Part shown: positions 1 through 6,654 of the stretch, piece after piece
Numbering within the stretch: position 1 is the stretch's first letter
Layout: each line of letters starts with the position of its first letter
Notes under the pieces: model-generated
The model's database searches: none
What the model was told of the DNA's origin: nothing
The model's input: the letters and a program-made list of their open reading frames with translations, nothing else
Assembly (NCBI GenBank): GCA_036378435.1
Contig: DASUWK010000045.1
Coordinates: 1 to 10,065 of the forward strand
Reading direction: 5' to 3'
DNA from: DASUWK01 sp036378435
Lineage (GTDB): Bacteria > Chloroflexota > Dormibacteria > Dormibacterales > Dormibacteraceae
DNA: 10,065 bases
Translations under genes and position numbers: made by a program

Positions 1-938
1 GTGAGGAGGAGGGCGGCGGGACGGTCCTGCGGAGGTACCTCGGTGAGCACGGCGCCACGCTCGACACCGACTGCCTCCTGATCTGGGACGGCGGCTTCGA
101 CTTCGACGGCTCGGCGGTCCTGACCACCGGGCTGCGCGGCATCCTCTACACGGAAATCCACGCCCGCGGCGCCCGTGCCGACCTGCACTCAGGCGTGTTC
201 GGCGGCGCCGCGCCGAACGCGGCCAACACGCTGGCTCACGTCCTCGCGGCTCTCAAGGACCGCGACGGCCGCGTCACCATCCCCGGCTTCTACGACGACG
301 TGCGCGAGGCGACGCCACAGGAGCTCGAAGAGTGGTCGAGCTGGCCTCAGCTCGAAGGCGCCCTCAACTTTGCGGTCGGCGCCCGCGCGCTGGAGGGCGA
401 GGCAGGCCGGTCATTGGCGGAGCGCGTTCAGACCCGCCCCACCCTTGACGTGAACGGGATCTGGGGCGGCTTCACCGACGCCGGTGAGAAGACCGTGATC
501 CCCGCGGAGGCCACGGCGAAGGTGAGCATGCGGCTGGTGCCGGACCAGGAGCCCGACCGCATCTTCGAGGCGCTGGCAGCGTACGCGCCGACGCTGTCGA
601 CGCCCGGTGTGGAGATCGAGGTCAGGCGCCTGAGTGCGGGCGCGCCACCGGTGGTGCTGGGATCGGACAGCGCGGCCATGCGGGCGGCGCGCCAGGCGCT
701 CGAGACGGCATTCGAGACGACCTCGCGGCTCACCCGCGCCGGCTACTCGATCCCCGTGGTGATCGACTTCCAGCGCCATGTAGACGCTCCGATCGTCAGC
801 AGCGGGTTCGCCCAGTTCGACTGCAACGTGCATTCGCCGGACGAGAACCTCGTCCTCGACCACTTCGGCCGTGGGGTCGAGATGATGATCCGCTTCTTCT
901 GGGAGTACGGGAAGGAGGTGTTATGGACACGCAGCTGA
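1..938 (+). CDS. M20-family metallopeptidase (dipeptidase/deacylase type), 3' part
   Basis: This is the C-terminal ~311 residues of a zinc-dependent M20 exopeptidase or amidohydrolase; the 5' end lies before the window. The frame is open from base 3. It begins with EEEG, which matches the family's catalytic Glu and adjacent metal-binding Glu. DLHSG follows at visible residues ~60-64; it is the conserved His loop of the dimerisation domain that reaches into the partner's active site. Next come the family-typical GFYDDV stretch, a TVIPAEATAKVSMRLVPDQ segment, and a C-terminal HSPDEN (His codon 831-833), which supplies the last metal ligand. The N-terminal HGxxD metal site is outside the window. 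The nearest relatives are carnosinase/CPG2-like dipeptidases; the substrate cannot be read from sequence. The stop at 936-938 overlaps selD by 16 bases, so the two are probably co-translated. The family call is firm and the specificity is unknown. Confidence 0.9.
   Translation, partial: EEEGGGTVLRRYLGEHGATLDTDCLLIWDGGFDFDGSAVLTTGLRGILYTEIHARGARADLHSGVFGGAAPNAANTLAHVLAALKDRDGRVTIPGFYDDVREATPQELEEWSSWPQLEGALNFAVGARALEGEAGRSLAERVQTRPTLDVNGIWGGFTDAGEKTVIPAEATAKVSMRLVPDQEPDRIFEALAAYAPTLSTPGVEIEVRRLSAGAPPVVLGSDSAAMRAARQALETAFETTSRLTRAGYSIPVVIDFQRHVDAPIVSSGFAQFDCNVHSPDENLVLDHFGRGVEMMIRFFWEYGKEVLWTRS
912..918 (+). promoter_or_regulatory. Shine-Dalgarno of selD
   Basis: AAGGAGG lies 4 bases before ATG 923, inside the end of the upstream peptidase gene. 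It is the strongest ribosome binding site in this part of the window. It supports initiation upstream of the in-frame TGA rather than at GTG 989. Confidence 0.75.
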
Positions 939-1942
939 AGCTCACCCGCTTCAGTCACGGCGCTGGTTGAGCCTGCAAGCTCAGCCCGGTGGAGCTTGGG
1001 CAGGTGCTGGAAGCCCTGCCCGCGGTGACCGACCCTAGAGTCCTGGTCGGCACGGCAGGGCGTGACGACGCGGCCGTCTACCGCATCACCGACGACGTGG
1101 CGGTGGTCACGACGGTCGACTTCTTCACGCCCATCGTCGACGATCCGCGCGACTTCGGCGCGATCGCGGCCGCCAACGCGATCAGCGACGTCTACGCGAT
1201 GGGAGCGACCCCGCGGTTTGCGCTCGGCCTCGTCGCCTTCCCGCGCGACAAGCTCGACTCCGGCCTGCTCGAGGCGATGATCGGCGGCGGCGCGGCCAAG
1301 CTGGCCGAGGCCGGCGTGCCGGTGATCGGCGGCCACAGCATCGACGACCCGGAGCCCAAGCTTGGTTATGCGGTCACCGGCGAGGTCCATCCGGACCGGA
1401 TCGTCCGCAACACCGGCGCCCGGATCGGCGACCTGCTCTATCTGACCAAGCCGCTGGGCAGCGGGGTCATCACCACGGCCATCAAGCGCGGCCTCTGCCG
1501 GCCCCCTCTGGAGCGCGCCGTGATCGCGCTGATGACGCACTTGAACCGAGAGGCGTGCGCGGCCATGATCGCCGCCGGCGTCACCGCGGCGACCGATGTC
1601 ACCGGCTACGGCCTGGCCGGGCACCTGCTCGAGCTCGGGGTCGGAGCGGAGATCGAGCTGTCATCGGTCCCGGTGCTGGACGGCGCCTGGGACCTCGCAC
1701 GGCGCGACGTCGTCCCCGACGGCACCCGCCGCAACCACGCAGCGGTGTCACAGCGAGTCGAGTGGGGGAATCTCGAGCACGCGGAACAGGTCATGATGAG
1801 TGACGCGCAGACGTCCGGCGGCCTTCTCGTCGCTCTGCCACCGGACCGCGCGCGTGACTTCGAGCAGGCGCTGGCGGGCGCACCCTACCCGCCGGCTCAC
1901 ATCGGGAGAGTTGTGGATGGACCCGTTCGCTTCAGCTCTTGA
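923..1942 (+). CDS. selD: Selenide, water dikinase, selenocysteine-containing (selenophosphate synthetase)
   Basis: SelD makes selenophosphate from selenide and ATP, the selenium donor for selenocysteine and for selenouridine in tRNA. Read from ATG 923 the protein is 339 aa, close to E. coli SelD (347). It opens LTRFSHGAG-U-ACK, where U is TGA 968-970 at residue 16. This aligns with the E. coli HGAGCGCK segment (Cys17, Lys20), so Sec16 and Lys19 are the expected catalytic residues. Asp49, Asp65 and Asp88 fit the conserved metal/ATP aspartates of E. coli SelD (51, 68, 91). GGHSIDDPEPK, DVTGYGLAGH and SDAQTSGG are further family motifs. A strong AAGGAGG Shine-Dalgarno (912-918) precedes ATG 923. 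The alternative GTG 989 start has no comparable site and would remove the active-site loop. The gene overlaps the peptidase by 16 bases and the amidase by 26. UGA decoding is inferred from the alignment plus the downstream hairpin. Confidence 0.93.
968..970 (+). other. selD: In-frame TGA read as selenocysteine (residue 16 of SelD)
   Basis: This TGA lies in the selD frame between codons for HGAG and ACK. It stands precisely at the catalytic Cys/Sec position of the family, and the frame is conserved on both sides. A nonsense mutation at random would be unlikely to fall on the one codon where Sec is natural. Sec at this position is known in many bacterial and archaeal SelD enzymes. Confidence 0.9.
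972..1004 (+). promoter_or_regulatory. Putative bacterial SECIS hairpin in selD
   Basis: The hairpin starts one base after the UGA. CCTGC (972-976) pairs with GCAGG (1000-1004) and AAGCTC (977-982) pairs with GAGCTT (992-997). This gives 11 base pairs with a two-base GG bulge on the 3' side (998-999) and a 9-base loop, AGCCCGGTG. The loop GGU (988-990) lies 21-23 bases from the first base of the UGA; the SelB-contacting GGU in E. coli fdhF is at 22-24. The bulged U of fdhF has no clear counterpart. The role as a SelB-binding SECIS is inferred; the pairing is directly visible. Confidence 0.75.
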
Positions 1943-3290
1943 CCAGGCCGCGGCCATACGGCGCCGAGAGGTGCGGCCGCGCGAGCTCGTCGAGATGTAC
2001 CTGCGGCGCATCGAGCGCTACAACCCTCAGCTGAACCACTACTGGGAGGTGACGGCCGACCTCGCGCTGAAGATGGCTGACCAGGCCGAAGCCGTCCGCG
2101 AGGGCGGCGTTCTGCACGGCGTCACCGTCTCGCTGAAGGCCGAGGAGCCGCTGGAGGGCCATGCGGCCACCTTTGGCGCCTTTCAGCTGCGCAATCTCAT
2201 CGCGCCGCATGACTCCTTCATCGCCAAGCGCCTGAAGGAGGAGCAGATGCCGATCCTCGGCATCACGACGATGTCGGAGTTCGGCTCGCGACCGCTGACC
2301 GAGCACGGCCTCCACGGAACCGCGCACAACCCGTGGAACCTCGAGCACAACACGGGCGGCTCGAGCGGCGGCGCCGGCGGCGCTCTCGCGGCCGGCCTGT
2401 GCGCGATCAGCAACTCGCACGACGGCGGCGGCTCGACGCGCATCCCCGCCGCCTGCAACGGGCTGGTCGGGCTGAAGCCGTCGCGCGGCCTCATCTCCGA
2501 GGCGCCCTACCACGGCGAGATGTGGGCCGGCCTCGCCATGAACGGGATCATCTCGAGGACGGTCGCGGACTGCGCCGCCGGCCTCCAGACGGCGGTGGGC
2601 CACGACCCCGGTGACCCGTACTGGACCGAGCCCGCCGCGGATTACCTCGCCTTCGCCAAACCTGGCGACCGGCGCCTTCGCATCGGCTTCACCACCGCCG
2701 GGACCGAGGTGTGGCCGGAGGTCCAGCGCGCCGTGGAGGACACGGCTGAGCTGCTCTCGGAGCTCGGTCACGATGTGGACGCGGGGGGCCCAGACCTTTC
2801 CGGCTTCCGCGAGGTCATGGCGCCGCTGGTCATCGGAGCGACCGGCCTCATGCCCGTCGACCCGAACGGCGAGATCGATCCTTTCAACGGGTTCGGCTTC
2901 CAGCTCGCGCCTTCGATCAGCGCTGCGGACTATGTCAAGGCCGAGCATGAGATGCACCGGCTGTCGCGCGAGGCGATCGCGTGGTGGAACGATCACGACG
3001 TCCTGGTCACGCCGACGATCCCGCGGACCGCTCCTCGCAACGGCGAGCTGGGAGCGACAGTTGACGCCGCGATCGTCGACTTCCTCGAGTTCATCGCCTT
3101 CGTGCAGCCCTTCAACTGCACGGGCCAGCCGGCGCTGACGCTGCCGCTGGCGGTGGGCTCGGACGGCCTGCCCATCGGGGTGCAGCTGGTCGGCCCGCCG
3201 CGGGGAGAGGACGTGGTGCTCGCACTTGGAGCCCAGCTGGAAGATGCGCGTCCGTGGCGGGATCGCCGCCCGCCGGGCTTCCAGGACTGA
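1917..3290 (+). CDS. Amidase signature-family hydrolase
   Basis: This 457-aa enzyme belongs to the amidase signature family, which hydrolyses amide bonds with a Ser-cisSer-Lys triad. Lys74 (in SLKAEE), Ser149 (first Ser of GGSSGGAGG) and Ser173 (in DGGGSTRIPA) have exactly the spacing seen in FAAH (Lys142, Ser217, Ser241). GLVGLKPSRG follows. The DGGGS variant of the usual TD(T/I)GGS motif is more like 6-aminohexanoate-cyclic-dimer hydrolase or aryl-acylamidase relatives than GatA, and no gatB or gatC lies nearby. The substrate is unknown. The start is ATG 1917, with GGGAGAG at 1904-1910 as ribosome binding site. The frame is open further upstream to 1800, but that part lies inside selD and resembles nothing in the family. 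The 26-base overlap with selD suggests translational coupling. Confidence 0.92.
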   Translation: MDPFASALDQAAAIRRREVRPRELVEMYLRRIERYNPQLNHYWEVTADLALKMADQAEAVREGGVLHGVTVSLKAEEPLEGHAATFGAFQLRNLIAPHDSFIAKRLKEEQMPILGITTMSEFGSRPLTEHGLHGTAHNPWNLEHNTGGSSGGAGGALAAGLCAISNSHDGGGSTRIPAACNGLVGLKPSRGLISEAPYHGEMWAGLAMNGIISRTVADCAAGLQTAVGHDPGDPYWTEPAADYLAFAKPGDRRLRIGFTTAGTEVWPEVQRAVEDTAELLSELGHDVDAGGPDLSGFREVMAPLVIGATGLMPVDPNGEIDPFNGFGFQLAPSISAADYVKAEHEMHRLSREAIAWWNDHDVLVTPTIPRTAPRNGELGATVDAAIVDFLEFIAFVQPFNCTGQPALTLPLAVGSDGLPIGVQLVGPPRGEDVVLALGAQLEDARPWRDRRPPGFQD

Positions 3291-3829
3291 GCCTAAGGGT
3301 TCACGGCGGCGAGGCACGGGGTCGCCGGCTGCATACTCCGCGCGGCATCCGCCCCACGTCTGGGCAGGTCGTAGAGGCGATCTTCAACATGCTCGGCGAG
3401 CGCGTCGCCGGCGCCCACGTGCTAGATCTCTTCGCGGGCAGTGGAGCGCTCGGCATCGAGGCCCTCTCCCGCGGGGCCACTCGCGCCACGTTCGTAGAGC
3501 TCTCGCAGGCCTGTGCTAGCATCCTGCGCCGGAACTTGGACGAACTCGAATACGCCGGCCGCGCTGACGTGGTCCGCGCCGACGCCGTCCGTTGGGTCAC
3601 CGGCCACCCTGAGCTCGTGGCGGCCGCGAACCTGGTCCTGCTCGACCCGCCCTACGCGGACCGCGCCGCCTCAGCCGTGCTCGGCGCGCTCGACGGCCTC
3701 GCCGCGTCTGGCACGATCGTCGTGGCGGAGACGGGCGCGGGGAAGGACCTGCCGCCGCTGACCCGCCTGCACGAAACCCGCTCGCGGCGCTACGGTGACA
3801 CCGACCTCCACATCTACGAAACGACATGA
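3254..3829 (+). CDS. rsmD: 16S rRNA (guanine966-N2)-methyltransferase RsmD
   Basis: RsmD uses AdoMet to methylate N2 of G966 of 16S rRNA on assembled 30S subunits. From GTG 3254 the protein is 191 aa, normal for the family. GGEARGRRL (residues 18-26) and RPTSGQVVEAIFNML (33-47) are RsmD N-terminal signatures. VLDLFAGSG (56-64) is the AdoMet-binding motif I, and DPPY (131-134) is the catalytic motif IV of N-methyltransferases. The start is uncertain. GTG 3254 overlaps the amidase by 37 bases and adds ten weakly conserved residues. The family usually starts very near LRVHGGEARG, which would correspond to CTG 3287, overlapping the amidase stop as CTGA, but that codon lacks a well-placed Shine-Dalgarno. 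The gene ends in a 4-base ATGA overlap with coaD. Function is firm; the start is not. Confidence 0.92.
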   Translation: MAGSPPAGLPGLSLRVHGGEARGRRLHTPRGIRPTSGQVVEAIFNMLGERVAGAHVLDLFAGSGALGIEALSRGATRATFVELSQACASILRRNLDELEYAGRADVVRADAVRWVTGHPELVAAANLVLLDPPYADRAASAVLGALDGLAASGTIVVAETGAGKDLPPLTRLHETRSRRYGDTDLHIYETT

Positions 3830-4305
3830 AAACAGCCGTCTATCCGGGCAGCTTCGACCCCTTCACCAACGGCCATCTCGACGTGCTCGAGCGCGGTCTG
3901 ACGCTGTTCGACCGCGTCGTTGTCGGCGTGCTTGCGAACCCCGACAAGAGGCAGTCCCTGTTCACGGTCGAAGAGCGCGTCGAGATGATCAAGGAGTCCG
4001 TGGAGGAAAACGGGCGCGTGGTGGTCGAAGCGTTCACCGGTCTCACCGTCGACTTCGGCCATGCCCGGCAGGCTTCGGCGATCCTTCGGGGCCTGCGCGC
4101 CTACTCGGACTTCGACGCCGAGCTCCAGCTGGCGCTGATGAACCGCAAGATGGCGCCTGACCTCATCACGATCTTCCTGCCCTCGAGCTTCGCCCACATC
4201 TTCGTCAGCTCGAGCATCCTCAAAGACATCGCGAGCCACGGGGGCGAAGTGGGAGAATTCGTGCCACCCGCCGTAGCCCGCCGGCTCAAGGAGAAATTCC
4301 ACTGA
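3826..4305 (+). CDS. coaD: Phosphopantetheine adenylyltransferase (PPAT)
   Basis: CoaD transfers AMP from ATP to 4'-phosphopantetheine, giving dephospho-CoA, the penultimate step of CoA synthesis. At 159 aa it has the standard length. YPGSFDPFTNGH (residues 6-17) holds the nucleotidyltransferase signature with catalytic His17 in TNGH. FVSSSILKDIASHGG near the C-terminus corresponds to the family's ISSS-(x)-(V/L)KE motif that binds the nucleotide. The start ATG 3826 overlaps the rsmD stop as ATGA, the usual rsmD-coaD coupling. The product feeds the acyl-carrier system encoded a few genes downstream, since CoA donates the phosphopantetheine arm of ACP. I see nothing unusual in it. Confidence 0.96.
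   Translation: MKTAVYPGSFDPFTNGHLDVLERGLTLFDRVVVGVLANPDKRQSLFTVEERVEMIKESVEENGRVVVEAFTGLTVDFGHARQASAILRGLRAYSDFDAELQLALMNRKMAPDLITIFLPSSFAHIFVSSSILKDIASHGGEVGEFVPPAVARRLKEKFH
4288..4293 (+). promoter_or_regulatory. Shine-Dalgarno AAGGAG supporting a CTG start at 4302
   Basis: AAGGAG lies 8 bases before CTG 4302, at good spacing. It also encodes Lys-Glu near the end of CoaD, so chance is possible. No comparable site precedes the later GTG 4359. With the homology of the upstream residues, this favours the CTG start. Confidence 0.5.
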
Positions 4306-4790
4306 AGGTCGACGAGATCCTCGACCGGCTCGAATACCTGGTCCACCACGCGCGTCACGTGCCCTTTTCGACCCAGGTCATGGTCGACGAGGACGAGGTC
4401 ATGGACCTGCTCGACCAGCTGCGCTTCAACCTCCCGGAGGAGATCAAGCAGGCGAACTGGACCGTGCAGGAGCAGTCGCGCTTGATCGCCGAGGCGCACG
4501 CCGAGTCATCGCGCATCGTGGCGACGGCCAACCAGCGTGCGGAGCAGGCCGTGACGGAGTCGGAGATCATGAAGCGCGCCGAGCGGCAGTCGCAGCAGGT
4601 GGTGCGTGACGCGCAGAGCCGATCCGAGCAGGTGATCCGCGAAGCCGAGGCGTACGCGCTAGAGCAGCTGCAGCAGCTGGAGGCGCACCTGTCGAGGACG
4701 CTGGCGACCGTCCGCCGCGGCGTCGAGGCGCTGCAGGCCGGCTCCGGCGAGCCGTCGGAGGTCGAGGCGCCCGCCGCCGAAGAGGCCTGA
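4302..4790 (+). CDS. Coiled-coil protein of the family found after coaD (DivIVA/ATP-synthase-subunit-like, function unknown)
   Basis: This protein is predicted at 162 aa. It has a short N-terminal conserved part (DEILDRLEYLV, residues 4-14; PFST..MVDEDEVMDLLDQLR; LPEEIKQA) and then a long polar helix with coiled-coil character (~residues 55-135), rich in Gln, Glu, Arg and Ala. The tail is acidic and Ala/Pro/Glu-rich. Similar proteins are common next to coaD in Chloroflexota, Actinobacteriota and Firmicutes, and are usually annotated 'ATPase' or 'hypothetical'. The real role is not established; resemblance to DivIVA or ATP-synthase stalk subunits may only reflect the coiled coil. I place the start at CTG 4302, which overlaps the coaD stop as CTGA and follows AAGGAG. 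GTG 4359 is the first conventional start but would cut off 19 residues that match the family N-terminus. No signal peptide or membrane segment is seen. Confidence 0.75.
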   Translation: MKVDEILDRLEYLVHHARHVPFSTQVMVDEDEVMDLLDQLRFNLPEEIKQANWTVQEQSRLIAEAHAESSRIVATANQRAEQAVTESEIMKRAERQSQQVVRDAQSRSEQVIREAEAYALEQLQQLEAHLSRTLATVRRGVEALQAGSGEPSEVEAPAAEEA

Positions 4791-4827
4791 CGAAGCCTCG
4801 CAGGGGCGCCGTTTCGGCAGGCCGCTG

Positions 4828-5514
4828 ATGGCTGCGCTGCCGCCGGCGGACCTGCTGCCGGTCTCGCCGCGTGCGAATCTTCCGTATCGCTTAGTCCGCT
4901 TCGGCGCCGTACCGCTGGCCCACGTCCTGTTCCGCTTCGACGTGAGCGGGCGCGAGAACGTGCCGCGCCGGGGGCCGTACATCGTGATCGCCAACCACCT
5001 CGGCTGGGTGGATTGGGTGTCGCTGCTGCTGCACTTCCCGATCGAGCCGCGAGTTCACTTTCTCGGCGACCCGGAGGGCCTGGTCAAGCGGCCGGTCGAG
5101 TGGTACTTGGTGCGGGCGACCGGCGGCTACGTGCCGGTCGATCGGAGCCATCACGGCGATTCAGCGCTGTACAGGCATGTCGACCGCTGCTTGGAGCTGG
5201 GCGGCGCCATCGCGATCTTCCCCGAGGGGAACTACGGTCCCGCGGAGGGCGGCCTGCTGCCGCTGCACAAGGGCTTCGCCCACTTCGCTGTCAAGTCAGG
5301 CGCCCCGGTCGTCCCCGTCGGGCTCGCCGGCACCCGCGAAGTCTGGCTCGGGAAGCGGATCGAGATGCGGATCGGCGAGCCCATCGAGCCCGCGGGCGAG
5401 ACGCCGGAATCGCTGACCGCGAAGGCGGAGGAGAGGCTGCGAGCGCTGCTCCCGGCCTACGCGGACCCCGGTGGCCGGCAGCTCCTACGGAACTGGCTGA
5501 CCCACCTCTTCTAG
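4828..5514 (+). CDS. PlsC-type 1-acyl-sn-glycerol-3-phosphate acyltransferase
   Basis: This 228-aa member of the lysophosphatidate acyltransferase superfamily attaches an acyl chain to sn-2 of a glycerophospholipid precursor, or to a related acceptor, at the inner membrane face. All four motifs are present: NHLGWVD with the catalytic HX4D pair His57 and Asp62; GGYVPVDR (99-106) as motif II; FPEG (131-134) as motif III, which binds acceptor phosphate; and PVVPVGL as motif IV. It has no strong transmembrane helix, only a mildly hydrophobic N-terminal stretch near 25-37. ATG 4828 is the best start, though its ribosome binding site is weak. In many bacteria plsX lies next to rpmF and fabD, and here a different phospholipid acyltransferase takes that neighbourhood. 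Acyl-donor and acceptor specificity are not readable, so plsC is likely but not assigned. Confidence 0.9.
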   Translation: MAALPPADLLPVSPRANLPYRLVRFGAVPLAHVLFRFDVSGRENVPRRGPYIVIANHLGWVDWVSLLLHFPIEPRVHFLGDPEGLVKRPVEWYLVRATGGYVPVDRSHHGDSALYRHVDRCLELGGAIAIFPEGNYGPAEGGLLPLHKGFAHFAVKSGAPVVPVGLAGTREVWLGKRIEMRIGEPIEPAGETPESLTAKAEERLRALLPAYADPGGRQLLRNWLTHLF

Positions 5515-5520
5515 TAAACT
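5515..5520 (+). promoter_or_regulatory. Possible -10 element upstream of rpmF
   Basis: TAAACT fits TANNNT and sits in the 16-base gap before rpmF. No convincing -35 is visible; CTGGCT at 5493-5498 is a weak match. If it is used, transcription would start only a few bases before the rpmF ATG, giving a nearly leaderless message. The same hexamer recurs before smc. Confidence 0.3.
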
Positions 5521-5530
5521 GCCCGAGGCC

Positions 5531-5707
5531 ATGGGTCTCCCGAAGGTAAAGCTATCCAAGTCGCGTAAGGGCCGGCGCCGCTCTCACCTGGCGCTGAAGC
5601 TCGTGCAGCTGCAGCCGTGCCCGAACTGCCGGCACGCTCGCCGCCCGCACACCATCTGCCCCAACTGCGGCTACTACGCCGGTCGCGAAGTCTTCAAGAC
5701 CGAATAG
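5531..5707 (+). CDS. rpmF: 50S ribosomal protein bL32
   Basis: This 58-aa zinc-binding protein of the large ribosomal subunit is of ordinary length for bL32. The basic N-terminal segment GLPKVKLSKSRKGRRRSH (residues 2-19) is typical. Four cysteines (30, 33, 43, 46), as CPNC and CPNCGYY, form the zinc ribbon, so this is the zinc-containing form rather than the Cys-less paralogue some bacteria make under zinc shortage. The start is ATG 5531. Upstream is only a weak GAGG two bases from the ATG (5525-5528), in line with a short or absent leader. The usual partner DUF177/yceD, which precedes rpmF in many genomes, is missing. fabD follows closely. Confidence 0.96.
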   Translation: MGLPKVKLSKSRKGRRRSHLALKLVQLQPCPNCRHARRPHTICPNCGYYAGREVFKTE

Positions 5708-5711
5708 AGCC

Positions 5712-6623
5712 GCGAAACTAGCCTTCCTCTTCCCAGGCCAGGGCTCGCAGCAGCCGGGCATGGGCGCGGGTCTCCTCGACGACGCCGACCTGGCAGCACT
5801 CTGTGATCGCTGCGCCGCCGCGGCGGGCGTCGATCTCCGTCACCTGCTCACGGTCGCGGATGACGAAGAGCTCCGATTGACGCAGAACGCGCAGCCGGCG
5901 CTCACCTTCACGGGTATCGCACTGGCGTCGCTGCTGCGGCGCCGTGGGATCGAGCCGGCCGCGGCGGCCGGACATTCCGTCGGCGAGTACGCAGCGCTCG
6001 CGGTCACAGGCGCCGTCGCTGCCGAAGAAGCCGTCACCGCCGTGACGGAGCGTGGGCTGGCGATGGCGGAGGCTGCTCCGCCGGGGACCAGCACCATGGC
6101 GGCGGTGCTCGGCCTCGCGCCCGAGGCTGTGAAGGAGGCGCTGGCCGGCCGCGAAGACGTCTGGCCGGCGAACTTCAACACGCCCACGCAGACGGTTATC
6201 GCCGGCACCACGGCAGGCGTCGAGCAGGCTTCGGAGGCGCTGCGCGAAGCGGGGGCCAAGCGGGTGGTCCCGCTGGCCGTCAGCGCGGCCTTCCACACGC
6301 CTCTGATGGCCGCCGCGGCGGCGCGACTGCGGCAAACCCTGGACGGCCTCAGCTGGAGCTCGCCGGAGGTCCCGGTGGTGGCCAATCTCACGGCTGAGCC
6401 GTATCTCGAGCCGGGCTCCATACCCGGGATCCTGGAGCGGCAGCTCAGCTCGCCGGTGCGCTGGGCGGACTCGATCAAGATGCTGCAGCGGCTCGGCGTC
6501 GACGCCTACGTGGAGCTCGGCCCCCGGCGAGCTTTGGCGGGCATGCTGCGTGAGCTCGCGCCGGGCGCCGCCGCTCACAACATCGCCACCCCCCAGGACG
6601 CGGCAGGCGCCCTGCTACAGTAG
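5712..6623 (+). CDS. fabD: Malonyl-CoA:ACP transacylase (start codon unresolved)
   Basis: FabD moves malonyl from CoA to acyl carrier protein, supplying fatty-acid elongation. Counting from codon 5712, FPGQGSQ (residues 7-13) gives the oxyanion-hole loop, GHSVGE holds catalytic Ser89, ERGLAM carries the Arg that binds the malonyl carboxylate, and SAAFHTPLM gives catalytic His195. The length of ~303 aa is normal. The start is odd. The family begins MKLAFLFPGQGSQ, and here the codon before AAA-CTA-GCC is GCG (5712-5714). No ATG, GTG, TTG or CTG occurs in this frame between the upstream stop at 5595 and ATG 5760. Starting at ATG 5760 would delete the GQGSQ loop and the first strand, so I reject it. 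One base (GCG for GTG) would restore a normal start, which points to a sequence error, a strain mutation or unusual initiation. The gene lies directly before acpP, whose product is its substrate. Confidence 0.9.
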   Translation, partial: AKLAFLFPGQGSQQPGMGAGLLDDADLAALCDRCAAAAGVDLRHLLTVADDEELRLTQNAQPALTFTGIALASLLRRRGIEPAAAAGHSVGEYAALAVTGAVAAEEAVTAVTERGLAMAEAAPPGTSTMAAVLGLAPEAVKEALAGREDVWPANFNTPTQTVIAGTTAGVEQASEALREAGAKRVVPLAVSAAFHTPLMAAAAARLRQTLDGLSWSSPEVPVVANLTAEPYLEPGSIPGILERQLSSPVRWADSIKMLQRLGVDAYVELGPRRALAGMLRELAPGAAAHNIATPQDAAGALLQ

Positions 6624-6642
6624 GCGCAACCCCCCGCTCACT

Positions 6643-6649
6643 GGAGGAA
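6643..6649 (+). promoter_or_regulatory. Shine-Dalgarno of acpP
   Basis: GGAGGAA precedes TTG 6655, with 7 bases between GGAGG and the codon. It fixes the acpP start at TTG. The nearby TACAGT (6616-6621), overlapping the fabD stop, fits TANNNT and could be a -10 element, but no -35 is evident. Confidence 0.7.
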
Positions 6650-6654
6650 CGTGG

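Noticed and set aside
989..1942. selD starting at GTG 989 (317 aa)
   Set aside because: It lacks the HGAG-U-ACK active-site loop and a ribosome binding site, and GTG 989 lies in the loop of the SECIS-like hairpin. ATG 923 with UGA as Sec explains the data better.
1917..3290. Amidase as GatA of the tRNA amidotransferase
   Set aside because: No gatB or gatC is adjacent, and the DGGGSTRIPA motif is closer to NylA-type/aryl-acylamidase enzymes than to GatA.
1932..3317. 461-codon minus-strand open frame opposite the amidase
   Set aside because: It is a shadow caused by high GC and third-position bias. Its translation is Arg/Gly/His-rich with no recognisable motif, while the + strand encodes a complete amidase.
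5760..6623. fabD starting at ATG 5760
   Set aside because: It would omit the GQGSQ oxyanion loop and first strand, conserved in all active FabD proteins.
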